NCBI GenBank assembly: GCA_015501075.1
Contig: JADNYJ010000075.1
Span: forward strand, 1 to 64,000
Direction of reading: 5' to 3'
DNA: 64,000 nt
Source of the DNA: Gymnopilus junonius
Taxonomy: Eukaryota; Basidiomycota; Agaricomycetes; Agaricales; Galerinaceae
Shown here: piece by piece, positions 58,710 to 64,000 of the stretch
Layout: every line of letters starts with the position of its first letter
Position numbering within the stretch: position 1 is the first letter of the stretch
Notes under the pieces: model-generated
What the model was told of the DNA's origin: nothing
The model's database searches: none
The model's input: only the letters and a program-made list of their open reading frames with translations
Position numbers and translations under genes: made by a program

Positions 58710-60076
58710 TCAAATTTCTGCCAATCTTTTGACTAGGCTTTCATTCATAACCCACTGCCCCACTAGTTTTCCAATACCCTCCTGCCATATTCCTCGCTGA
58801 AATGACTGACTTTGTATCTCTTCCATGTGTCGATCGATAAATGTATTTACTTCTTTACTCGTAAAATCGTCGAAAACTCCGCCTCCTACAATGTTCACCA
58901 GGAGAGAGTACCTGAAATGAGCACGGAGAAACGTATCGTCTACGGCTTCCCTAGCTTTGACCTGGATCAACTGCTCCAATAATGGCGAGCTCAAATCGAG
59001 ACTTGGTTTGTCGAAGCAGACTATTCCATAGTCGTTCTTGCATCTACTAGTCAGAAACACCCTCATTCGAATAGAAAACAGATATGCCTACGTCGACGTC
59101 AATTGCAATTTGATTATTCCAGAACAGCTCTGCCACCTCTTTGACTGTTACGACGCAATTTTTCGCCATTTCCATTCTCTTGTAAAACTCGAGGTCCTTG
59201 AAGACTTTCCTCTTTACCTGTATTCGTTCGTCGTAATTTTGACGAAGGTCAGGGATAACTGTCTGCAATATGAATTCAGAGCTATAGAGTATTGCTATAG
59301 CGTATGAAGAGTACACTTCCCAAATATTCACCCCAAAGCGGCAAAACCCACACAGCTTGGACATCCGTGCGGTTTCTGAGATCTATACCTGTAAGCAGGC
59401 ACTTGTCGTCGTCTTGTTTGAGAACCTGGCTCATGATTTTTTGCGAAGGATTATGACACTGCAAAGTTCGATCAGTAAGTTATTATGAAATTGATATAAT
59501 CATTGTATGTACTATTTCAATTAGTTCGGGATACGCCTCGGCGATTTCGCTGTTCTTTTCTGCAAGGCTAATCATGGGAGTAAATTCGTAGAAGTAAGGT
59601 GGCTTGGTGCCATCTGTGTGACTCTAGTGGTAAGAAGTTCAACATGAACCACAAAAACGTAGAGCTTGCCTGTTGCGTATATACCATAATCTCCTGGCTC
59701 CACCGCGCTGTCTGAAACACGGGACAGTGGATTCAGCGGCGTTTTAGGGCTTGCCTGATAGCACAGAATCTCTCCTCTGGAGGGCTCGACTGTCACTGGG
59801 AAGATGGAATATTGGAGACTTTCACGGCTCAAGATTCCTGTGAGATCTTCCTTGATGATGATATCCACCCAGGTGTAAATTCGTCTCTCAGTAACGTTCA
59901 GATCTCCTCGGAAACCTGCATGGAGTTTTGTAAATAAGGACGTTTTGTCCATGAAAAAGTATGACAGACCACGTACTAATTGAAACTGTGTCTGAGCACC
60001 CACACCATATAAATATATTTCTCTTCTGCGAGGCCGCGCGCTGGGAAGTCAAGTGAATTATGTCGTTGGAAGTCAT
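58710..60076 (-). CDS. HNH-like nuclease-domain protein, copy H5
   Basis: The ATG at 60076 gives MTSNDIIHLTSQRAASQKRN and IFIWCGCSDTVSI. Then come FRGDLNVTERRIYTWVDIII, LQYSIFPVTVEPSRGEILCY and PGDYGIYATG, ending at a GC donor (ACAG|GCAAGC, near 59670) paired with a CACAG acceptor before DGTKPPYFYEF. The core is VLKQDDDKCLLTGIDLRNRT, then VQAVWVLPLWGEYL, again without the HNH histidine. It ends HFRYSLLVNIVGGGVFDDF, WQEGIGKLVGQWVMNESLV and TGA at 58710. Frames and splice sites look preserved. Confidence 0.65.
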
Positions 60077-60512
60077 TATCAAGGCGAATGATAATGAGCT
60101 GAGGATAGACTTGCTTCTTATAGTCCAAGTTCGTGTGTCCATTTCTTGTTGTGGGTCAGCCCATTAGCTCTTGTTCTGTTCAGGGAAAACAACAACTTCA
60201 ATAAAAGGTAGTGTCAAGATGCTCTTTTTCTCAAGCACTCGACGTCTCGGAACAAGGAATCCATGATGGAATGGACAGTAGCTGAGTAACATCCTGCCAT
60301 TTCGTTTACTCATGTGTGTAGCCCTTTCAAATCGTCCTTGTCACCGATAGTCGAGTGCGTATTATGCGACTAACTACCTACGGGACGACCAATAGTCAGT
60401 ATCATCACTAAGTGTTCTGTATAGACGTCTCTAAAAAGTCCTCTCCGGAGCATAAAAATATAAGCGAACTTGCGCACGGCGGTACAAAAAAACATCAACC
60501 AACGCCCCATGG
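60077..60512. other. Intergenic, no gene seen
   Basis: About 440 bases upstream of H5 and downstream of the low-complexity protein gene. No repeats or frames of note. Confidence 0.45.
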
Positions 60513-61748
60513 TCAACTCGAATCACTTCTACTCCTCTCCCTCCTCCTCCTTGACTTGTGACCTTTCAAACTCGTTCCGAACTTCTTCATGTTGAGGTGA
60601 CCAAAGAAAGAATGCTCTCCATGTCCATGTGAAGACCCCGAGCCTGACTCGGACCCAGACGGTCGTTGGACCAATTCAAAGTCGGAAGATGCGTAGCTCG
60701 CAGGTTGGGTCTACATGGAAGAGCGCGTTGGTCAGAAATCAGACCTGGTCAGCGATGAATATGACTGCTCAGAGAACATAAAAGGAAAGAGACTATAGGT
60801 GCGCTTGAGCAGCGTCGAGCCCAAATAGAATGAATGGGAGGAGGTAAAAGAGCAGTGACTCACAAGAACTTGAATGCTCCGCCCTGGTGGTACAACGATA
60901 TAGCCACCGGAACCTCCATTAATAGGAACCACTGTAGGTTGATATGGCGGTGACTGGTATATCTGACCATTCGGAGGAGACTGAAGAGGGGATGACTGCG
61001 ACTGGGAATATGAATGTGAAGAACGTCGGGAGGAGGGTGGGCGGGAATAAGAATGGCTATGCGCCTGCGCCTGTGAATGATGAGACCGCGCAGAAGAGTA
61101 TGACGGCGCCGGGGCCATAGCGGGCGGAGAAGCGACGTATGAAAAGGGATACCCTTGCACTTGCGGCTGCTGCACCAAAGGAGGTGATACGAAGGGCTGA
61201 TAGAGTTGCTTCTGCTGCGCCGGATAAGCAATGTATGCATTCGGCGACGTCATCGCCACCGGGACCATCATGCCTTGCGCAGACGGCATGGCCATATAAG
61301 GCGGTGTGCTCATTGATCTCTGTGGCGTTGGAGCATAGATGAGCCCTTTGCTCATGGGTAGAGCAGCAGACGCGGTCTGGGGGCTAGGGCGGAGGCTCTT
61401 GGACCCGCTGGTGTGGTGGCTGCCGTTGTGGTGGTGGTGGTGATGGTGATGGGGTCGCTTTGATGAAGATGCATACGTTGGGGAGATTACGCCCTGCGGA
61501 GTCGTGTAGTACGCAGGCTGCGGCTGCGGTTGGGGTTGTGGTTGCGAATATCCATATGAATACTGTGGCGTCGGTTGGTGGTGCTGAGGGTATGCTGGGT
61601 AGGTTTCTGAAGGTGCGCGTTCGCCGACAAGAGGAACGAATGGGTTGGCTGGCTCGTGATGATTTGTATCATCGACCCAGTCAGCAATACGCGCTTGCTT
61701 GGTGAGATATTTCTCCATAGCATCTGGGGAATAGTCGTACTCAGTCAT
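60513..61748 (-). CDS. Low-complexity Pro/Gln/Ser/His-rich protein, conserved fungal type, unknown function
   Basis: Exon 1 (61748-60864) and exon 2 (60710-60513) join in frame to 360 residues. The N-terminus MTEYDYSPDAMEKYLTKQAR and IADWVDDT looks like the conserved head of an uncharacterised Agaricomycete family. The middle is disordered: a PQ repeat (QPQPQPQPQP), eight consecutive histidines, and Tyr/Pro/Ser-rich text. The end carries SGSESGSGSSHGHGEHSFFG and a basic tail (HKSRRRRERSRSDSS). No membrane or signal segment. Possibly a scaffold or condensate-type protein; that is speculation. Start and stop are unambiguous and the gene is intact. Confidence 0.75.
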
Positions 61749-62835
61749 GACGCTGGCGAGTTGTGGATGGTGGAAAGAGAGGAAGAAGAGAGCGGATGGG
61801 ATCTGTGGCGGTATGAAGAGATATGGGCTGATTCTATAAATTCCAGATCAGACCCGACGCCTCGAGGCTAAGAAGCGTCAGGGACAGGGCACTTTCACCC
61901 ACACCAGTTGCCAACAAGTAAGGGGGCAAGCGAAGTGTCAACAATAGGGAAAGAACGATGCTACGCTTTATTATGAATGCATGTTATAATGGCAGTAACG
62001 AATGCAGTTCACGGACCTATGCAGCGTGTCCGGATAACTCGACGACTCGACTTCAATTGACGATGAGTCACTTCGCCGGACCTCGAATCTCCCAGTCGTG
62101 TCCCTTGGATCAAGAATAACCGTCAGCTGGGTGGAAGCTGAGATGGGCACTGCCAGGTGCCGATCGCGTGGAAATCAAACTTCGGAGCCAGCGAACTGAT
62201 GGTGTGCGCAGGAGTCCTCAGAGAAAGCAAGAGGGGAAGTTTCGCTGCAGGAAACTGGGTGTTTAAAGAGGGGGAAGAGAAAAGAACGTGGACAATAAAA
62301 CATGAGGCAACCCCGGGGCGCTGGCATCTGTTTTTGTACCCCCTTCATCATGCATCATGTTGGCCGTCAACAAACACAATATCGCCGGTAACGCTGAGAA
62401 ACCCCAACTTCGCCCATACAGCGGACGAGACCGTTCTCAATCCCATTGGTCAGTGATTTTATTCACTCTGAATCGGCGCAGGCCGGGTTACATAGCTGGT
62501 GCAACGGCGAGAGCAGATGTAGGAGGCAGTTACTCCGACTAGGTGAGTAGTTTAAAGCAGATATTGACGGCGTGGCGATGGGAATGGAGCGAACAGGACA
62601 TTCACCGAACAATTCAAAATTGAAAACCGTTGCTTTGGCGAGCGCCGCTTTGTTTGCCGTTCGGATTTTCCACGGCTCTGAACCTTCCGTTTGGGGACAT
62701 CAGTGGCCATCTTCGACGACGGCGAGGTGGAAGTGGACTATTCTGATGGTAATAGTGACTCACGTATACATGACACTACATATTGCAGTGCCCCGAGCAC
62801 TCTTCCGAAGAACATCCGTTTACGAAGTCCATTTA
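61749..62835. other. Intergenic, no gene seen
   Basis: Promoter side of the low-complexity gene, then about 1 kb without supported frames, up to the MITE. Confidence 0.4.
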
Positions 62836-63180
62836 CTGTACTAAACCGACCGACTCTTCGGTCACGCGTCACAAAGCCGGCCGAAGAGAAGAGATTTCCC
62901 TGTTTGTCACGCGTCACTGAGGGCTCCGAAGAGGGTGACAGGCCAAAAAAAGAACAGCCAAAAATGGTAAAAAAACTCGAAAATTTTCTCCCTCTACCTG
63001 TGTAGTGTTGTATACAAATGACAGCAACAAAATTTGTCAATTTCAAACCATCCACCATGATTTGCAACCAGTTGAAGAGTTTTGCCTCTTCGTCACGCGT
63101 CCCAGGCACCCCCGAAGAGCCGAAGAGATGGCCGAAACATGTCACGCATCACCCCGCTGAAGAGTCGGTCGGTTTGGTAC
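62836..63180. mobile_element. MITE with CTGTAC ends and TA flanks
   Basis: The left end CTGTACTAAACCGACCGACT and the reverse complement of the right end, CTGTACCAAACCGACCGACT, match with one difference over about 25 bases. Both are flanked by TA (TTA...TAA). About 345 bases long, non-coding. The inside has four copies of GTCACGCGTC or a one-base variant and CCGAAGAG words, subterminal repeats. The TA duplication fits Tc1/mariner-type mobilisation. Confidence 0.65.
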
Positions 63181-63492
63181 AGTAATCGGAGAAACAGAGC
63201 ACCAGCGGCCGATTCCTGAGTCATAAATTAGCAGAACATACTCGAGCACAGAAAGAGAACCGGGGAACAAGTAATCTGGAACAACCGAGGTTCAAACATT
63301 CGTGAGCAATATTCATGAATCTTCTTCATTTCCATGATTGAGTGCATAAAACATTCAACGAGTATGAATCGAACTCGCGTCTTCCAAGTACAATCTAATC
63401 TTATCTACACCCACAGAACGATGACCTCATTGATTGCGACCAACTTGACCTCCTACCACGAACGCTACAGTCTTCTTTTCCTCCAGTTCGAT

Positions 63493-64000
63493 ATGTCCAG
63501 AAAACATGAATACCATGGGTCTTGCTATTGTGGTTCTGTTAACTGGAAAATCACCCTCGACGACTTATCAGATGCGCGCACGTCACTGTGCCACTGCCAC
63601 AACTGCAAAGTGAGTACTACGCCAATCAACCTTCGGATGTGGGAAGACGATTATAAGTGACCACATATCTCTCAACAGAAATTCTTTGGAACGAATTATG
63701 GATTAACAACCAAAGTCCCTTGGTCGGCCTATTTCCTTCAACCGGAATCTGCCGAACCTACAGCCCATGTATCCGACAACTCGGGCTCCAAGCTGACCAG
63801 GGAATTCTGTGGTACATGTGGGAGCGGTATACGAGAATGGGGAGAAGCTGCGGAAGGGAAGTATACCTACGTTTGTTACGGCGGATTGGAGGATAAGGGA
63901 CGGAAGGACCTGCCGTTCAAGGCAGAATTTTTTGTCAGTCAGAGGGAGTCGTGGTGTCAGGATATTCTGGGCCAAGGTACGTGTCTGTGTATATTGATTA
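63493..64000 (+). CDS. GFA/CENP-V domain protein (glutathione-dependent formaldehyde-activating enzyme type), partial
   Basis: Exon 1 (63493-63609) encodes MSRKHEYHGSCYCGSVNWKI and SLCHCHNCK. Exon 2 (63679-63976) encodes KFFGTNYGLTTKVPWSAYF, then EFCGTCGSGIREWGE and ends ESWCQDILGQ before a GTACGT donor at 63977, so the last exon is outside. Zinc-binding cysteines CYC, CHCHNC and CGTC are all present. The fold is mostly called GFA-like; most fungal members have no proven formaldehyde activity. The start is the first ATG giving the usual spacing to CYCGSV; several upstream ATGs lie out of context. Confidence 0.85.

Noticed and set aside
62738..63145. Minus-strand 135-codon frame
   Set aside because: It lies almost wholly inside the inverted-repeat MITE and has no domain.

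Overview
The window is genomic DNA of a filamentous basidiomycete, most likely an Agaricomycete. Genes are split by many introns of about 45-75 bp. The families recognised (ASXH/DEUBAD protein, Mdm35, UCH37, GH5, DUF4238, HMG-box factor, A-T-R reductases, expanded HNH-like proteins, exonuclease-bearing transposon proteins) are typical of that group. There is no operon structure and no CRISPR, and I recognised no rRNA or tRNA gene.

Layout. 0-13 kb holds host genes: the tail of an unknown gene, an ASX homology-domain protein, two unrecognised minus-strand genes, Mdm35 (twin CX9C), a UCH37-like deubiquitinase and an intracellular GH5 glycosidase. 13-26.5 kb is a transposon graveyard. It contains a 2.2 kb hAT-like inverted-repeat element with a 0.94 kb Mutator-like element nested inside it, and then a decayed Ty3/Gypsy retrotransposon with two 0.74 kb LTRs. 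The retrotransposon lies on the minus strand and has cut a small secreted-protein gene. 27.7-32.2 kb holds a DUF4238 gene and an HMG-box transcription factor gene. 34.1-43.2 kb holds two tandem NRPS-like carboxylate-reductase paralogs (adenylation, carrier, thioester reductase), about 1,100 residues each; a third decayed copy lies near 46 kb.

43-60 kb is an accessory block. Five HNH-like paralogs lie on the minus strand (one 5'-truncated), with one opposite-strand relative that keeps the HNH histidine. Among them sit a 5.5 kb transposon-type gene carrying a DUF6729-like cysteine domain, a DEDD 3'-5' exonuclease and a C-terminal zinc cluster, and a small unrecognised three-exon gene. 60.5-64 kb holds a low-complexity protein gene, a MITE, and the start of a GFA/CENP-V domain gene running off the window.

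Caveat on quality. Many otherwise well-conserved genes (UCH37, GH5, DUF4238, HMG, both reductases) are interrupted by single-base indels, mostly missing bases, often in homopolymers, while their splice sites and motifs are preserved. This looks more like residual consensus error than gene death, but the sequence alone cannot settle it. Exon calls are by eye from frame, GT/GC-AG sites and remembered family motifs; no database search was run.
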